Origin: Lachnospiraceae bacterium
GTDB taxonomy: Bacteria; Bacillota; Clostridia; Lachnospirales; Lachnospiraceae
Assembly: GCA_910574885.1 (NCBI GenBank)
Contig: CAJTDD010000005.1
Span: forward strand, 1-64,000
Length of the DNA stretch: 64,000 nt
Direction: 5' to 3'
Shown: piece after piece, positions 33,373 through 44,948 of the stretch
Position numbering within the stretch: position 1 is the stretch's first letter
Layout of the letters: the number at the start of each line of letters is the position of its first letter
Translations under genes and position numbers: made by a program
The notes under the pieces: model-generated
Database searches by the model: none
The model's input: only the letters and a program-made list of their open reading frames with translations
What the model was told of the DNA's origin: nothing

Positions 33373-35367
33373 GTGCAGAATGCACAAAGTATCTTTAAAC
33401 TACACAGCGATTACCAGCCCACAGGCGACCAGCCGCAGGCCATCGAAGCCCTGGTGAAAGGCTTCAAGGAAGGCAACCAATGCCAGACTTTACTGGGGGT
33501 TACGGGTTCCGGCAAGACCTTTACCATGGCGAACGTGATACAGCAGTTGGAAAAACCGACTTTGGTAATAGCGCACAATAAAACCCTTGCTGCACAATTA
33601 TACGGCGAGTTCAAGGAGTTCTTCCCCGAAAACGCGGTGGAGTATTTTGTGTCCTACTACGATTACTACCAGCCGGAAGCCTACGTCCCGTCCTCCGACA
33701 CCTACATCGCTAAGGACTCATCCATCAACGATGAGATAGACAAGCTCCGCCATTCCGCCACCGCCGCATTATCCGAGCGGCGTGACGTAATCATCGTAGC
33801 CAGCGTATCCTGCATCTACGGCCTTGGTTCCCCGATCGATTACCAGAATATGGTAATCTCCCTGCGTCCGGGAATGACGAAAGACCGAGACGAAGTAATC
33901 CGGAAACTCATCGAGATACAGTATGATCGCAACGAGATGGATTTTAAGCGTGGAACTTTTCGTGTCCGGGGAGACGTATTGGAGATCATCCCCGCACTCT
34001 ATGAGAGTCTTGGATACCGGATTGAATTTTTTGGAGACGAAGTAGACCGTATCACAGAGATTGATATCCTGACTGGGGAGATTAAGAATGAATTGAACCA
34101 TGTTGCAATTTTCCCCGCGTCCCATTATGTAGTGTCGAAGGAGAGTCTGGACAGGGCGATTCAGGAAATCGAGGCCGAATTAGAGGTACAGGTCAAATAT
34201 TTTAAGAGCGAAGGAAAGCTATTAGAGGCACAGAGGATTGCCGAAAGGACGAATTTTGACATAGAGATGATGCGGGAGACTGGATTCTGTTCCGGAATTG
34301 AGAACTACTCGCGGCATCTGACCGGACTTGCGGCAGGTCAGCCTCCCCATACCCTGATTGATTATTTCCCGGATGATTTTATCATGATGATTGACGAATC
34401 CCATAAGACTGTGCCGCAGATCGGAGGAATGTACCACGGCGACCAGTCAAGGAAATCAACGCTGGTAGAATATGGATTCCGGCTTCCTTCCGCAAAAGAC
34501 AACCGACCCTTGAACTTTGAAGAATTTGAAGGTAAGATAGACCAGGTGATGTTTGTCTCAGCCACTCCGGGACCATATGAGGAACAGCATGAACTGCTGC
34601 GGGCGGAGCAGGTAATCCGGCCCACCGGACTTTTGGACCCGGAGGTTGAGGTACGTCCTGTGGAAGGCCAGATTGATGATTTGGTAGGTGAAGTGAATAA
34701 AGAGATCAGTAAAAAGAATAAAGTATTGATTACGACGCTGACAAAGCGAATGGCAGAAGATCTTACGGATTATATGCGGGAGGTGGGGATACGTGTCCGC
34801 TATCTCCACTCAGATATTGATACGTTAGAGCGTACGGAGATTGTCAGGGATATGCGTCTGGATGTCTTCGATGTGTTAGTGGGGATTAACCTGTTAAGGG
34901 AAGGCTTAGACATACCTGAAATCACCCTTGTAGCAATCTTGGATGCGGACAAGGAAGGATTCCTGCGTTCAGAGACATCCCTGATTCAGACAATCGGGCG
35001 TGCGGCGCGTAATGCAGACGGGCATGTAATTATGTATGCAGATACAATCACGGATTCTATGCGCATTGCGATTGAAGAAACGCAGAGAAGGCGCAAGGTT
35101 CAGATGCAGTATAATGAGGAGCATGGGATTACTCCCCAGACAATCAAGAAGAGTGTACGTGACTTGATTGCCGTATCGAAGAAGGTTGCGGCAGAAGAGC
35201 TTAGGATGGAAAAGGAACCGGAATCTATGAGCTGTAAAGAATTAGAAAAACTGATTCAGGATCTTACGAAACAGATGAAGAAAGCGGCGGCGGAGCTGAA
35301 CTTTGAGGCGGCGGCAGAGCTGAGGGATAAACTGGTGGAATTGAAGAAAGTATTTAATGAACTATAG
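33373..35367 (+). CDS. uvrB: excinuclease ABC subunit B
   Basis: This 664-residue helicase-like subunit of nucleotide excision repair loads at damage handed over by UvrA. Walker [10 protein letters not shown], the beta-hairpin region ([11 protein letters not shown]), MIDESHKT as DEAD-like box, the helicase motifs near residue 530 (GRAARNADG) and the C-terminal UVR motif that contacts UvrC ([16 protein letters not shown]) are all present. The frame is open for 83 codons upstream, but the GTG at 33373 has GGAGGTGAT and matches family length. It is the first chromosomal gene after the element. Confidence 0.97.
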   Translation: MQNAQSIFKLHSDYQPTGDQPQAIEALVKGFKEGNQCQTLLGVTGSGKTFTMANVIQQLEKPTLVIAHNKTLAAQLYGEFKEFFPENAVEYFVSYYDYYQPEAYVPSSDTYIAKDSSINDEIDKLRHSATAALSERRDVIIVASVSCIYGLGSPIDYQNMVISLRPGMTKDRDEVIRKLIEIQYDRNEMDFKRGTFRVRGDVLEIIPALYESLGYRIEFFGDEVDRITEIDILTGEIKNELNHVAIFPASHYVVSKESLDRAIQEIEAELEVQVKYFKSEGKLLEAQRIAERTNFDIEMMRETGFCSGIENYSRHLTGLAAGQPPHTLIDYFPDDFIMMIDESHKTVPQIGGMYHGDQSRKSTLVEYGFRLPSAKDNRPLNFEEFEGKIDQVMFVSATPGPYEEQHELLRAEQVIRPTGLLDPEVEVRPVEGQIDDLVGEVNKEISKKNKVLITTLTKRMAEDLTDYMREVGIRVRYLHSDIDTLERTEIVRDMRLDVFDVLVGINLLREGLDIPEITLVAILDADKEGFLRSETSLIQTIGRAARNADGHVIMYADTITDSMRIAIEETQRRRKVQMQYNEEHGITPQTIKKSVRDLIAVSKKVAAEELRMEKEPESMSCKELEKLIQDLTKQMKKAAAELNFEAAAELRDKLVELKKVFNEL

Positions 35368-35463
35368 TTGCGGCAGCTTGCAGAAAGTAGTTTTCAAACA
35401 CGCTCTAAGATACATGATTTATACGGAAAATGATATATTTATGCATGATAGGAAGGATAAAAA

Positions 35464-38307
35464 ATGGCAAAGAAAAGGGAGAGCAAACAATTTATCAGAA
35501 TCAGAGGCGCCAATGAGCACAATTTGAAAAATATCGATCTGGATATTCCGCGGGATGAACTGGTCGTCCTGACCGGACTCAGCGGTTCGGGGAAATCCTC
35601 TCTGGCTTTTGATACCATTTACGCAGAGGGGCAGAGAAGATACATGGAGTCATTGTCTTCTTATGCCAGACAGTTTTTGGGACAGATGGAGAAGCCGGAT
35701 GTTGAGAGTATTGAAGGTTTGTCCCCGGCAATCTCAATCGACCAGAAATCGACGAACCGTAATCCCAGATCTACGGTAGGCACGGTGACGGAGATCTATG
35801 ACTATTTTCGTTTGCTTTATGCCCGGATCGGAATTCCACACTGTCCTAAGTGTGGAAAAGAGATCAAGAAGCAGACGGTAGATCAGATGGTGGATCAGAT
35901 TATGGAACTGCCGGAAAGGACGAAAATTCAGTTGTTGGCTCCGGTTGTACGGGGCAGAAAGGGAACCCATGCCAAGCTGTTTGAGCGGGCTAAGAAGAAC
36001 GGATATGTGCGTGTCCGGGTGGACGGCAATCTTTATGAACTATCAGAGGAGATTGCCTTGGACAAGAATATCAAGCATAATATTGACATTATTGTGGATC
36101 GTCTGATGATTAAGGAAGGAATCGAGAAGAGACTAACAGACTCTATTGAGACAGTCCTGGGGTTGGCAGAGGGATTGCTGACTGTGGACGTGATTGATGG
36201 AGAGACTTTTAACTTTAGCCAGAGCTTTTCCTGCCCGGACTGCGGGATCAGTATTGAAGAGATTGAACCGCGAAGTTTTTCTTTTAATAATCCGTTTGGA
36301 GCATGCCCGGAATGTTTTGGGCTGGGGTATAAGATGGAGTTTGACGAAGATCTGATTATTCCAGATAAGAACCTGAGTATTATGGAGGGCGCAATTACGG
36401 TGATGGGATGGCAGTCTTGCAACGATAAGAAGAGCTTTTCCTATGCAATCCTGGATGCTTTGTGCAGAGAGTATCATTTTTCGCTGGATACGCCTTTTAA
36501 GGATTACCCAAAAAAGATTCATGATGTGCTGATCCACGGCACGGACGGAAAGGAAGTCAGAGTCTATTACCGGGGACAGCGGGGGGAAGGCGTATATGAC
36601 GTTGCGTTTGAGGGACTGCTGCGGAATGTGGAACGGCGGTACAAGGAGACCTCTTCGGAATATTCTAAGGCGGAATATGAAGAGTTCATGCGTATAACCC
36701 CTTGTCATGAGTGTAAAGGTCAGAGATTAAAGCCGGGGGCTCTTGCCGTTACGGTAGGAGACAGGAATATTGCGGAGCTGACTGGGCTTTCCATTGAGCG
36801 TTTACAGGAATTTCTGGATCAGCTTGAGCTGAATAAACAACAAATGCTGATAGGAGGTCAGATTTTAAAGGAAATTCGAGCGCGGATTCAATTTTTGATG
36901 GACGTGGGGCTTGACTATCTGACTCTTGCGCGGGCAACAGGAAGCTTGTCAGGAGGAGAGGCACAGCGGATACGGCTTGCGACGCAGATTGGTTCCGGGC
37001 TGGTGGGGGTAGCCTATATCCTAGACGAGCCGAGTATCGGACTTCATCAGAGGGATAACGATAAACTTCTGGGGACCTTGAAGCATTTGAGGGATTTGGG
37101 CAATTCGGTGATTGTGGTGGAACATGATGAGGATACGATGCTGGAAGCAGACTATATCGTGGATATCGGGCCGGGAGCCGGGGAACATGGCGGTAAAGTC
37201 GTGGCACAGGGAAACGCAAAAGAAATCATGCGGAATAAGGCTTCTGTTACCGGCGCATATTTGAGCGGTAAGATTCGTATCCCAGTGCCGCAGGAGCGGT
37301 CCAAGCCGTCTGCGTGGTTAAAAGTGGTTGGGGCGCGGGAGAATAATCTAAAGAATATTGATGTTGAGTTCCCCCTTGGGGTCATGACCTGCGTGACAGG
37401 TGTATCTGGTTCAGGTAAGAGTTCTCTTGTGAATGAGATTCTTTATAAGCGGCTTGCAAGGGAACTGAACCGTGCGCGGACGATTCCGGGTAAGCATGAA
37501 GCAATTGAGGGAATCGACAGGTTAGATAAGGTAATTAATATCGATCAGTCGCCTATCGGACGGACTCCAAGATCGAATCCCGCTACTTATACGGGTGTGT
37601 TCGACCTGATCCGGGATTTATTTGCGTCTACGGCGGATGCGAAGGCGCGAGGCTATAAAAAAGGAAGATTCAGTTTCAATGTGAAAGGCGGCCGGTGCGA
37701 GGCTTGCAGCGGTGACGGAATCCTGAAGATTGAGATGCATTTCCTCCCAGATGTATATGTGCCGTGCGAAGTCTGTGGCGGTAAGAGGTATAACCGTGAG
37801 ACATTGGAGGTAAAATATAAGGGAAAAAGCATCTATGACGTTTTGGATATGACTGTGGAGGAGGCGCTGCATTTCTTTGAAAATGTGCCCAGCATCCGTC
37901 GAAAGATGGAGACGCTGTATGATGTGGGGCTTTCTTATATCCGTCTGGGACAGCCCTCTACGACGCTGTCGGGAGGAGAGGCGCAGAGAATTAAGCTTGC
38001 TACAGAGCTGAGCAAGCGAAGCACAGGCAAGACTATTTATATTCTGGACGAGCCGACAACGGGGCTGCATTTTGCAGACGTCCACAAGCTGACGGAGATT
38101 CTGCGCCGCCTGTCGTCAGATGGGAATACGGTAATTGTGATTGAGCATAACCTGGACGTGATAAAGACAGCAGACTATATCATAGATATCGGACCAGAAG
38201 GCGGCGATAAGGGCGGAACCGTGATTGCGAAGGGAACCCCGGAGGAAGTGAGTCAGAACCCGGTTTCTTATACTGGAAAGTATATTGCAGCGGCGCTTCA
38301 AAGATAG
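35464..38307 (+). CDS. uvrA: excinuclease ABC subunit A
   Basis: This 947-residue damage-sensing ABC ATPase has two Walker A boxes ([10 protein letters not shown] near residue 37; [10 protein letters not shown] near 645), two LSGGEAQR signatures, and zinc sites with CPDC/CPEC (about 258-285) and CEAC/CEVC (about 745-770). It lies 96 bases after uvrB in the same direction, the usual uvrBA pair. GGAAGG precedes the ATG. Confidence 0.97.
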   Translation: MAKKRESKQFIRIRGANEHNLKNIDLDIPRDELVVLTGLSGSGKSSLAFDTIYAEGQRRYMESLSSYARQFLGQMEKPDVESIEGLSPAISIDQKSTNRNPRSTVGTVTEIYDYFRLLYARIGIPHCPKCGKEIKKQTVDQMVDQIMELPERTKIQLLAPVVRGRKGTHAKLFERAKKNGYVRVRVDGNLYELSEEIALDKNIKHNIDIIVDRLMIKEGIEKRLTDSIETVLGLAEGLLTVDVIDGETFNFSQSFSCPDCGISIEEIEPRSFSFNNPFGACPECFGLGYKMEFDEDLIIPDKNLSIMEGAITVMGWQSCNDKKSFSYAILDALCREYHFSLDTPFKDYPKKIHDVLIHGTDGKEVRVYYRGQRGEGVYDVAFEGLLRNVERRYKETSSEYSKAEYEEFMRITPCHECKGQRLKPGALAVTVGDRNIAELTGLSIERLQEFLDQLELNKQQMLIGGQILKEIRARIQFLMDVGLDYLTLARATGSLSGGEAQRIRLATQIGSGLVGVAYILDEPSIGLHQRDNDKLLGTLKHLRDLGNSVIVVEHDEDTMLEADYIVDIGPGAGEHGGKVVAQGNAKEIMRNKASVTGAYLSGKIRIPVPQERSKPSAWLKVVGARENNLKNIDVEFPLGVMTCVTGVSGSGKSSLVNEILYKRLARELNRARTIPGKHEAIEGIDRLDKVINIDQSPIGRTPRSNPATYTGVFDLIRDLFASTADAKARGYKKGRFSFNVKGGRCEACSGDGILKIEMHFLPDVYVPCEVCGGKRYNRETLEVKYKGKSIYDVLDMTVEEALHFFENVPSIRRKMETLYDVGLSYIRLGQPSTTLSGGEAQRIKLATELSKRSTGKTIYILDEPTTGLHFADVHKLTEILRRLSSDGNTVIVIEHNLDVIKTADYIIDIGPEGGDKGGTVIAKGTPEEVSQNPVSYTGKYIAAALQR

Positions 38308-38449
38308 CCTGGGGCTGAATCTGTCGAACGATGGGTGGAATATGACAATCCCATAAGATTCACAAAGATTTAAGGAAAAAGGGGGTTTCCATTTCCTGTA
38401 AAGTTGATTATAATGAAACGAGCACGAAAGGGTGCAGTATGAATAAAAT

Positions 38450-38511
38450 CAACGAATGATGATCATATAGAGATGCGTAAGAGTCAATCCAACAAATGAT
38501 AATCATATAGA
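38450..38511 (+). repeat. direct repeat upstream of mreB
   Basis: CAAC[G/A]AATGAT[G/A]ATCATATAGA occurs at 38450 and 38490, 40 bases apart with two differences. A possible -10 TATAAT is at 38409. Purpose unknown; could be a small duplication or a binding site. Confidence 0.5.
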
Positions 38512-38535
38512 TAGCATAGGGAAAGGGGAAGAAAG

Positions 38536-39525
38536 ATGTCAGTAGATATCGGAATTGACTTGGGGACTGCCAGCGTCCTGGTCTACGTAAAAGGAAAAGG
38601 CGTCATATTGAAGGAGCCCTCTGTGGTTGCCTATGACAGGGATACGAATGCGATAAAAGCCATTGGCGAAGAGGCACGTTTAATGTTAGGGAGGACGCCG
38701 GGGAATATCGTTGCAGTCCGTCCGCTTAGACAGGGAGTCATTTCAGATTATACTGTGACAGAGAAGATGATTAAGTACTTTGTGCAGAAGGCACTGGGGA
38801 AGCGGACCTTTAAGAAGCCGAGAATCAGTATTTGTGTGCCAAGCGGTGTGACCGAGGTGGAGCGCAAGGCTGTGGAAGAGGCGACCTATGCGGCGGGCGC
38901 AAGGGAAGTGAATCTGATCGAAGAGCCTGTGGCAGCGGCGATTGGAGCTGGGATTGATATCTCGAAACCCTGCGGCAATATGATAGTTGACATCGGGGGA
39001 GGAACAGCGGATATTGCTGTGATTTCACTGGGAGGGACGGTTGTGAATTCATCGATCAAGATTGCAGGTGATGATTTTGACGAGGCAATTGTCCGCTATA
39101 TGCGCAAGAAGCATAACCTTCTAATCGGGGAGCGGACGGCGGAGGACATTAAGATTAAGATTGGGACGACCTATCCCTTGATTGAAGATGAAGAGTTAGA
39201 AGTGAGAGGGCGCAATCTGGTGACAGGGCTTCCTAAGACAGTGACCGTGACTTCCTTAGAGACAGAAGAAGCGCTCCGCGAACCGACGGGGCAGATTGTA
39301 GAAGAAGTAATTAACGTGTTGGAGCGGACGCCGCCGGAGCTGTCGGCAGATATTTTGGATCGTGGAATTATGCTGACCGGGGGCGGCTCCATGCTTAGGG
39401 GACTGGAAGAACTGATAGAGGAGAAGACGGGAATCAATACCATGACGGCAGAAGATCCGATGAAGGTGGTGGCGATCGGGACAGGACAGTTTGTGGAATT
39501 GGTGAGCGGACGAAGAGAATTTTAA
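38536..39525 (+). CDS. mreB: rod-shape protein MreB/Mbl
   Basis: This 329-residue bacterial actin has phosphate loops GIDLGTASV at the N-terminus and DIGGGTADI (about 155-163), the connect-2 box TGGGSMLRG (near 285), and the EEPVAAAIG segment. It forms membrane-bound filaments guiding cell-wall synthesis. The name could equally be mbl. It is 228 bases after uvrA, and its stop overlaps the recD2 start by one base. Confidence 0.95.
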   Translation: MSVDIGIDLGTASVLVYVKGKGVILKEPSVVAYDRDTNAIKAIGEEARLMLGRTPGNIVAVRPLRQGVISDYTVTEKMIKYFVQKALGKRTFKKPRISICVPSGVTEVERKAVEEATYAAGAREVNLIEEPVAAAIGAGIDISKPCGNMIVDIGGGTADIAVISLGGTVVNSSIKIAGDDFDEAIVRYMRKKHNLLIGERTAEDIKIKIGTTYPLIEDEELEVRGRNLVTGLPKTVTVTSLETEEALREPTGQIVEEVINVLERTPPELSADILDRGIMLTGGGSMLRGLEELIEEKTGINTMTAEDPMKVVAIGTGQFVELVSGRREF

Positions 39526-41732
39526 TGGACAGTATAAAGGGATATGTGGAACATATTGTGTACCGCAATGAGGAGAATGGATATACCGTATTAAATCTGA
39601 ATAACGACGACGGAGAAGTGACCTGTGTGGGGAAGTTTCATTATGTCGAGGAAGGCGGGCTTTTGAAGCTTACTGGGGAGTATACAACCCATAAGCTGTA
39701 TGGTCTTCAGTTCAAGGTGGAGACTTCTGAGGTTTGCGAGCCGGAGGATCTGGTATCGATTGAGCGGTATCTGGGTTCTGGGTCTATTAAAGGCGTCGGG
39801 GCTTCACTGGCGGGAAAGATTGTGAAGAAATTTAAAGAGGATACGTTCCGCATCATCGAGGAGGAGCCGGAACGGCTGGCGGAAATCAAGGGGATCAGCG
39901 AGCGAAAGGCACGGGAGATTTCGGCGCAGGTGGAAGAAAAGCGGGATATGCGCCAGGCAATGATATTCCTCCAGAAATATGGAATATCTACGACTCTGGC
40001 TGCAAAGATTTACCAGCATTACGGGCAGAGTGTGTACCGTGTCATAGAGGAGAACCCTTACCAGATCGCGGACCATGTGCCGGGAGTGGGATTTAAGACG
40101 GCAGATGAGATTGCTGCAAAGGTTGGTATTCATGCGGATTCGGATTTCCGTATCCGCAGCGGTATCTTTTATACATTGTTGCAGAGCGTGAATGACGGGC
40201 ATATTTTTCAGGAGCAAAAGACGCTTCTTAGAAGGACGGACGAGCTGTTGGGGATTGAGCTTTCGGATATTGAAAAATATTTGATGGATCTTGCAATCGA
40301 GAAGAAGATTGTGCTCAAGAAGGAAGAAGAAACCATGCGGATTTATCCATCCAGATACTATTATATGGAAATGAACGTGGCAAGGATGCTTCATGATTTG
40401 GATGTGGAGTGTAAGATAGAAGAAGGGAAACTTAGGGATCGACTTCTTGTTATTGAGGAGCATGGGAAACTGTACTTGGATGAGATGCAGAGAACTGCCG
40501 TGGTGGAAGCGGTAAAGCATGGGGTCATGGTATTGACGGGAGGTCCCGGAACCGGAAAGACAACGACGATCAATGCTATGATTCGCTTTTTCGACAGTGA
40601 AGGAATGGATTTTCTGCTGGCAGCGCCAACCGGGCGGGCTGCAAAGCGAATGACAGAAGCGACCGGATACGAGGCACAGACGATTCATAGACTGTTGGAG
40701 GTAAATGGAAATCCAGAGGAAGACAGTGTCAGCGGATTTCAGAGAAATGAAGAGAATCCATTGGAGGCGGATGTCATCATTATTGATGAGGTATCCATGG
40801 TGGATCTTCCACTCATGTCGGCGCTGCTTCGGGCGATTGTACCTGGCACCAGGCTGGTGTTGGTTGGGGACTGCAGCCAGCTTCCCAGTGTGGGACCGGG
40901 AAGCGTACTGAAAGACATTATTGACTCAGAGCGATTTTCTGTAGTTATGCTGACAAAAATTTTCCGTCAGGCAGGAGAAAGTGATATTGTCGTCAATGCC
41001 CATAAGATTAATAGAGGCGAGGAAGTGACGCTTGATAACAAGAGCCGGGATTTCTTTTTTTTAAAGCGGCAGGATGCCAATGTGATTATCAGTGTGTTGA
41101 TTACTTTGATTCAGAAAAAGCTTCCTAAGTACGTGGATGCAAATCCGTATGATATCCAGGTATTAACGCCTATGCGGAAGGGGCTTCTGGGTGTGGAGCG
41201 CCTGAATGGGATTCTTCAGGAATACTTAAATCCGCCGGAGAAGGGAAAGACAGAGAAAGAGATCGGAGACCGCTTGTTCCGCGAGGGGGACAAGGTGATG
41301 CAGATCAAGAATAATTACCAGTTGGAGTGGGAGATTTCCACGAAGTATGGGATGACCGTTGATAAAGGAATGGGGATTTTTAACGGGGATATGGGAATCA
41401 TCCGGAAGATTAATACGTATGAGGAGACGGTCACGGTAGAGTACGACGAGCAGCGCAAGGTGAAGTATCCATATGCTTTGCTGGATGAGCTGGAGCTTGC
41501 CTATGCGATTACGATACATAAGTCACAGGGGAGTGAATATCCTGCAGTAGTGATTCCGCTGCTGTCAGGACCGAGACAGTTGTATCACAGGAATCTATTG
41601 TATACGGCTGTGACAAGAGCAAGGCGGTGTGTGACATTGGTCGGAAGCGACCAGGTATTCCAGGAGATGATCCAGAATACGAATGAGCAGAGGCGTAACA
41701 CTAGCCTAGCAAAACGAATCCGGGAAATGTAA
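39525..41732 (+). CDS. recD2: RecD2-type SF1B DNA helicase
   Basis: This 735-residue 5'-3' helicase has an N-terminal OB and helix-hairpin-helix region (residues 1-200), Walker A GGPGTGKTTT (about 338-347), Walker B IIDEVSMVD, motif III GDCSQLPSVG, and a C-terminal UvrD_C_2 region with AITIHKSQGSEYP (about 665). RecD2 lacks the RecBC partners and acts in mismatch or fork repair. It overlaps the genes on both sides by one base, so mreB, recD2 and comF form one operon. Confidence 0.95.
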   Translation: MDSIKGYVEHIVYRNEENGYTVLNLNNDDGEVTCVGKFHYVEEGGLLKLTGEYTTHKLYGLQFKVETSEVCEPEDLVSIERYLGSGSIKGVGASLAGKIVKKFKEDTFRIIEEEPERLAEIKGISERKAREISAQVEEKRDMRQAMIFLQKYGISTTLAAKIYQHYGQSVYRVIEENPYQIADHVPGVGFKTADEIAAKVGIHADSDFRIRSGIFYTLLQSVNDGHIFQEQKTLLRRTDELLGIELSDIEKYLMDLAIEKKIVLKKEEETMRIYPSRYYYMEMNVARMLHDLDVECKIEEGKLRDRLLVIEEHGKLYLDEMQRTAVVEAVKHGVMVLTGGPGTGKTTTINAMIRFFDSEGMDFLLAAPTGRAAKRMTEATGYEAQTIHRLLEVNGNPEEDSVSGFQRNEENPLEADVIIIDEVSMVDLPLMSALLRAIVPGTRLVLVGDCSQLPSVGPGSVLKDIIDSERFSVVMLTKIFRQAGESDIVVNAHKINRGEEVTLDNKSRDFFFLKRQDANVIISVLITLIQKKLPKYVDANPYDIQVLTPMRKGLLGVERLNGILQEYLNPPEKGKTEKEIGDRLFREGDKVMQIKNNYQLEWEISTKYGMTVDKGMGIFNGDMGIIRKINTYEETVTVEYDEQRKVKYPYALLDELELAYAITIHKSQGSEYPAVVIPLLSGPRQLYHRNLLYTAVTRARRCVTLVGSDQVFQEMIQNTNEQRRNTSLAKRIREM

Positions 41733-42463
41733 TGAGATATGGAGGATTATTTCAGACACTTAGAGGGAGTGTCGTAAAATGGTTGTGGCCGGAGGTATGT
41801 CCATTCTGCGGCAAGGTAAGCAGTCAGGGGATTTGCGCTGGATGCAGGAGGAAGATTGATGATCTGAAAGTCCGGGAACCAAGATGTATGCAGTGTGGAA
41901 AGCCAGTTCAGGATACGCGGCGGGAGTACTGCTATGACTGTATGCATATGGAACACAGGTATGATAGGGGCTATGGATTGTGGCTCCATAAGGAACCTGT
42001 CAGCACGTCTATTTATCAATTCAAATATCATAATCAAAGGGACTATGGGGTCTGTTATGCAAAGGAATTAATCCGCTGTTATGGTAATATAATAAAAAGC
42101 TGGACCCCAGACCTTATGATTCCAATCCCACTTCACAAAAAGCGCAGAAGGCAAAGAGGGTATAATCAGGCGGCAGTTATTTGCCAAGAGCTTGGGAGAA
42201 TGCTTGGGATACCTGTGGATGAGAAGAGTCTGTACCGCAAGTTTTACACGGACCCGCAGAAAACCCTTAGCCATAAGGAAAGAAGGAAGAACCTGAAACA
42301 TGCATTTGCACTGAAAAAAGGATTTCGGGTTGTGCCGACGGTCTTATTGATTGACGATATTTACACGACAGGGAATACAATAGATGCGGCAGCGTCGGTT
42401 TTGAAGAAGAAAGGAGTCGAAAAAGTCTATTTTTTAACCATAAGTATTGGACAAGGATACTGA
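41732..42463 (+). CDS. comF: ComF family amidophosphoribosyltransferase-like protein
   Basis: This 243-residue protein has an N-terminal zinc-binding part (CPFCG, CAGC, CMQCGK, CYDC) and a phosphoribosyltransferase domain whose PRPP loop is VLLIDDIYTTGNTI (about 205-218). ComF is needed for natural transformation where studied; its exact reaction is not settled. It is the last gene of the mreB-recD2-comF run. Confidence 0.92.
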   Translation: MRYGGLFQTLRGSVVKWLWPEVCPFCGKVSSQGICAGCRRKIDDLKVREPRCMQCGKPVQDTRREYCYDCMHMEHRYDRGYGLWLHKEPVSTSIYQFKYHNQRDYGVCYAKELIRCYGNIIKSWTPDLMIPIPLHKKRRRQRGYNQAAVICQELGRMLGIPVDEKSLYRKFYTDPQKTLSHKERRKNLKHAFALKKGFRVVPTVLLIDDIYTTGNTIDAAASVLKKKGVEKVYFLTISIGQGY

Positions 42464-42520
42464 TATTTGTTATACTAAAAATGATGTTTGGTTGTATAAT
42501 ATAACATTTTGAGGTGATTT

Positions 42521-42916
42521 ATGTTAGATAAGAAAAAATTAGAGCTTATGACTCGTCTCGCCTTCTATGAACAGACGGAGGGAAAGGAAGACTTTAAGAT
42601 CAGTGAGTATTACCGCAGAGATTATACAGGTCTTCATATGATTTGCTCTTTTTTGTGGGTAACGGTCGGATATGCCTGTGCGGTCGGTATGTTCATGCTG
42701 GTGAAGATGGAAGACATCATGGCTAATGTATCGAATGGTTTGATAGTGATGCTGGTGGGGGCGGTTATTCTGGGCTATATTTCTCTGGTCATTGTGTACC
42801 TGATTATTACAGCGCATATCTATAATGAAAAGCATAAGGATGCCAGGCAGAGGGTAAAAAAATATAACCATAATCTGACACGGCTGCTGAGGATGTATGA
42901 AAAGGAGAACAGATAG
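42521..42916 (+). CDS. small membrane protein with two TM segments
   Basis: This 131-residue protein has a soluble N-terminus, TM segments at about 45-65 (MICSFLWVTVGYACAVGMFM) and 75-100, and a charged C-terminal helix. Its stop abuts the next start, so the two are made together. No family recognised. It may belong with cdaA. Confidence 0.7.
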   Translation: MLDKKKLELMTRLAFYEQTEGKEDFKISEYYRRDYTGLHMICSFLWVTVGYACAVGMFMLVKMEDIMANVSNGLIVMLVGAVILGYISLVIVYLIITAHIYNEKHKDARQRVKKYNHNLTRLLRMYEKENR

Positions 42917-44029
42917 ATGGACAGTATATATGTACTACGTGGACGATTTGAAGAATTATATGCCAGGAATTCAAAAGTATATGATAAGGTCATCCAGTTC
43001 ATACTGGCAGTTTCCACATTTATGCTTATTAACCGGAACGTAGGATTCATGAAGGCGGCTGCCTCGCCGATGGCGGCAGTGGCTCTTGCGGTGATTTGTA
43101 CGTTTCTTCCGCTTGGAGTGACGGTTGTGGCGGCAACTGCGTTGATTTTGCTGCATATGTATTCGGTATCTTTAGGGATACTTGCTGTGACAGCGGTTCT
43201 GTTTTTGGTTATGTATATATTTTATCTAAGACTTGCACCCAAAATGGCGTTGGTGGTAGTGATGACGCCTCTTGCATTTTTCCTGCATATTCCCTATGTA
43301 CTGCCGGTTGCCTGCGGCCTTGCGTCGGCGCCGGGGAGTATGGTAGCCGTTATTTGCGGTACAATGGTATATTATATGATGGAATATGTGAAGAAGGCGG
43401 CTGCGAATCTGGATGGTTCTGGTGTGAAGGGAATGTTGTCCCAAGGGACAGATTATCTTAGCAAAGTATTTCAGAATAAAGAGATGTGGGTGATGCTGAT
43501 TGCATTTGTCATCTGTTTCTTTATCGTTTATTCAATCCGCAGGGCTTCGACGGATCATGCGTGGAAGATTGCAATCATTGTGGGGATTATTGCAAACCTA
43601 GTGGTTGTTGTAACAGGGGATATCGTCCTTGGAGTGCATACCTCTTATGGTATGGTAATCGGGGGAAGTGTTGCTTCGCTTGTAATCGGACTGATTTTGG
43701 AGGTGTTCTATTTCTCCGTGGATTACTCAAGAAGTGAGAAGCTGCAATTTGAGGATGACGAGTACTATTATTATGTGAAGGCGATTCCGAAACTGTCGGT
43801 TGCAAGACCAGAGAAGACGGTTAAGAGAATCAATGAGCGGCAGGAGACGGAGATTATAGATACTGAGACTGTCAGGAAGAAGTCAGGGACTGCGTCCGGG
43901 GGAGTCGGAAAGAATGGAAAGAGGCCAATGCCTAAGAAAGGGCAGTCCGTCAAGCGGCATGATATGAGAGAAGTGGATAAGATGCTTCTTACTCAAAGTC
44001 TGAGAAAAGACTTGAATATAAGAAAATAG
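42917..44029 (+). CDS. polytopic membrane protein, unknown
   Basis: This 370-residue protein has about eight TM segments (from residue about 25 to 270) and a 100-residue charged cytoplasmic tail with a basic region (KNGKRPMPKKGQSVKRHDMR). Its start directly follows the two-TM gene's stop, and it ends one base before the cdaA leader. No transporter signature is recognised. Confidence 0.75.
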   Translation: MDSIYVLRGRFEELYARNSKVYDKVIQFILAVSTFMLINRNVGFMKAAASPMAAVALAVICTFLPLGVTVVAATALILLHMYSVSLGILAVTAVLFLVMYIFYLRLAPKMALVVVMTPLAFFLHIPYVLPVACGLASAPGSMVAVICGTMVYYMMEYVKKAAANLDGSGVKGMLSQGTDYLSKVFQNKEMWVMLIAFVICFFIVYSIRRASTDHAWKIAIIVGIIANLVVVVTGDIVLGVHTSYGMVIGGSVASLVIGLILEVFYFSVDYSRSEKLQFEDDEYYYYVKAIPKLSVARPEKTVKRINERQETEIIDTETVRKKSGTASGGVGKNGKRPMPKKGQSVKRHDMREVDKMLLTQSLRKDLNIRK

Positions 44030-44060
44030 AATGATGTCATTGAAAAAAGGAGGTGAGGGA

Positions 44061-44948
44061 ATGGAACAGCAGATTACCAGGTTTATAGAGAAATATGCAT
44101 TTACCGATTGGTATTTTCCGGAGGTACGGATTACGGATATTGTGGAAGTGTTGATCCTTACATTTCTGCTCTATCATATTATGGTCTGGATACGAAATAC
44201 AAAGGCATGGATGTTATTAAAGGGCATTGTTGTGCTCGCTGTATTCATTCTGGTCGCCGCCATTTTCAAGATGCATACCATACTTTATATTGCTAAGAAT
44301 TCGGTTACGGTTATGGCGACGATTGCAATTGTGGTATTCCAGCCGGAACTGCGCAGGGCATTGGAGAAGCTGGGGGAGAAACAATTTTTGCCATCTATGG
44401 TTCCTTTTGAGTCAGGGCGTGAGAAGGCGCGGTTCAGCGAGGAGACTCGTGAGAGCATGATTGACGCTGCTTATGCCATGGGGAAGGTGAAGACAGGTGC
44501 GTTGATTGTTGTGGAACAGGCGATCCGTCTTACGGAGTATGAGAGTACCGGAATCCGGATGGATTGTCTGGTGTCAAGCCAGGTCTTGATCAACATTTTT
44601 GAACATAATACACCACTGCACGATGGTGCGATTATTGTCCGCGGAGACAGGATTGTCTCGGCTACATGCTATTTGCCGCTGTCGGATAATATGCGAATCA
44701 GTAAATCTCTTGGAACTAGACACCGCGCGGCATTGGGGATGAGCGAGGTGAGCGATGCTTTGATTATTGTGGTTTCTGAGGAAACCGGAGCGGTATCGGT
44801 GGCTCAGGGAGGATTGCTTTCCAGAAATATCACGGAGAAGGAATTGAGAGAAAAACTGAGCAGTATTCAGGATCGAAGAGTGGAAGCCAACAGGCTGACA
44901 GCACTGTGGAAAGGAAGGCGAAAGAATGAGAAGAAGACTGACAGCTAA
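44061..44948 (+). CDS. cdaA: diadenylate cyclase (c-di-AMP synthase)
   Basis: This 295-residue protein has three N-terminal TM segments (about 15-85) and a DAC domain (about 115-270). DGAIIVRGD and LGTRHRAALGMSE (the DGA and RHR motifs that bind ATP) are intact. It makes c-di-AMP, which controls osmolyte transport and wall integrity. The ATG at 44061 has AAAGGAGGTGAG, so the in-frame ATGs at 44031 are rejected. It overlaps cdaR by 23 bases. Confidence 0.95.
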   Translation: MEQQITRFIEKYAFTDWYFPEVRITDIVEVLILTFLLYHIMVWIRNTKAWMLLKGIVVLAVFILVAAIFKMHTILYIAKNSVTVMATIAIVVFQPELRRALEKLGEKQFLPSMVPFESGREKARFSEETRESMIDAAYAMGKVKTGALIVVEQAIRLTEYESTGIRMDCLVSSQVLINIFEHNTPLHDGAIIVRGDRIVSATCYLPLSDNMRISKSLGTRHRAALGMSEVSDALIIVVSEETGAVSVAQGGLLSRNITEKELREKLSSIQDRRVEANRLTALWKGRRKNEKKTDS

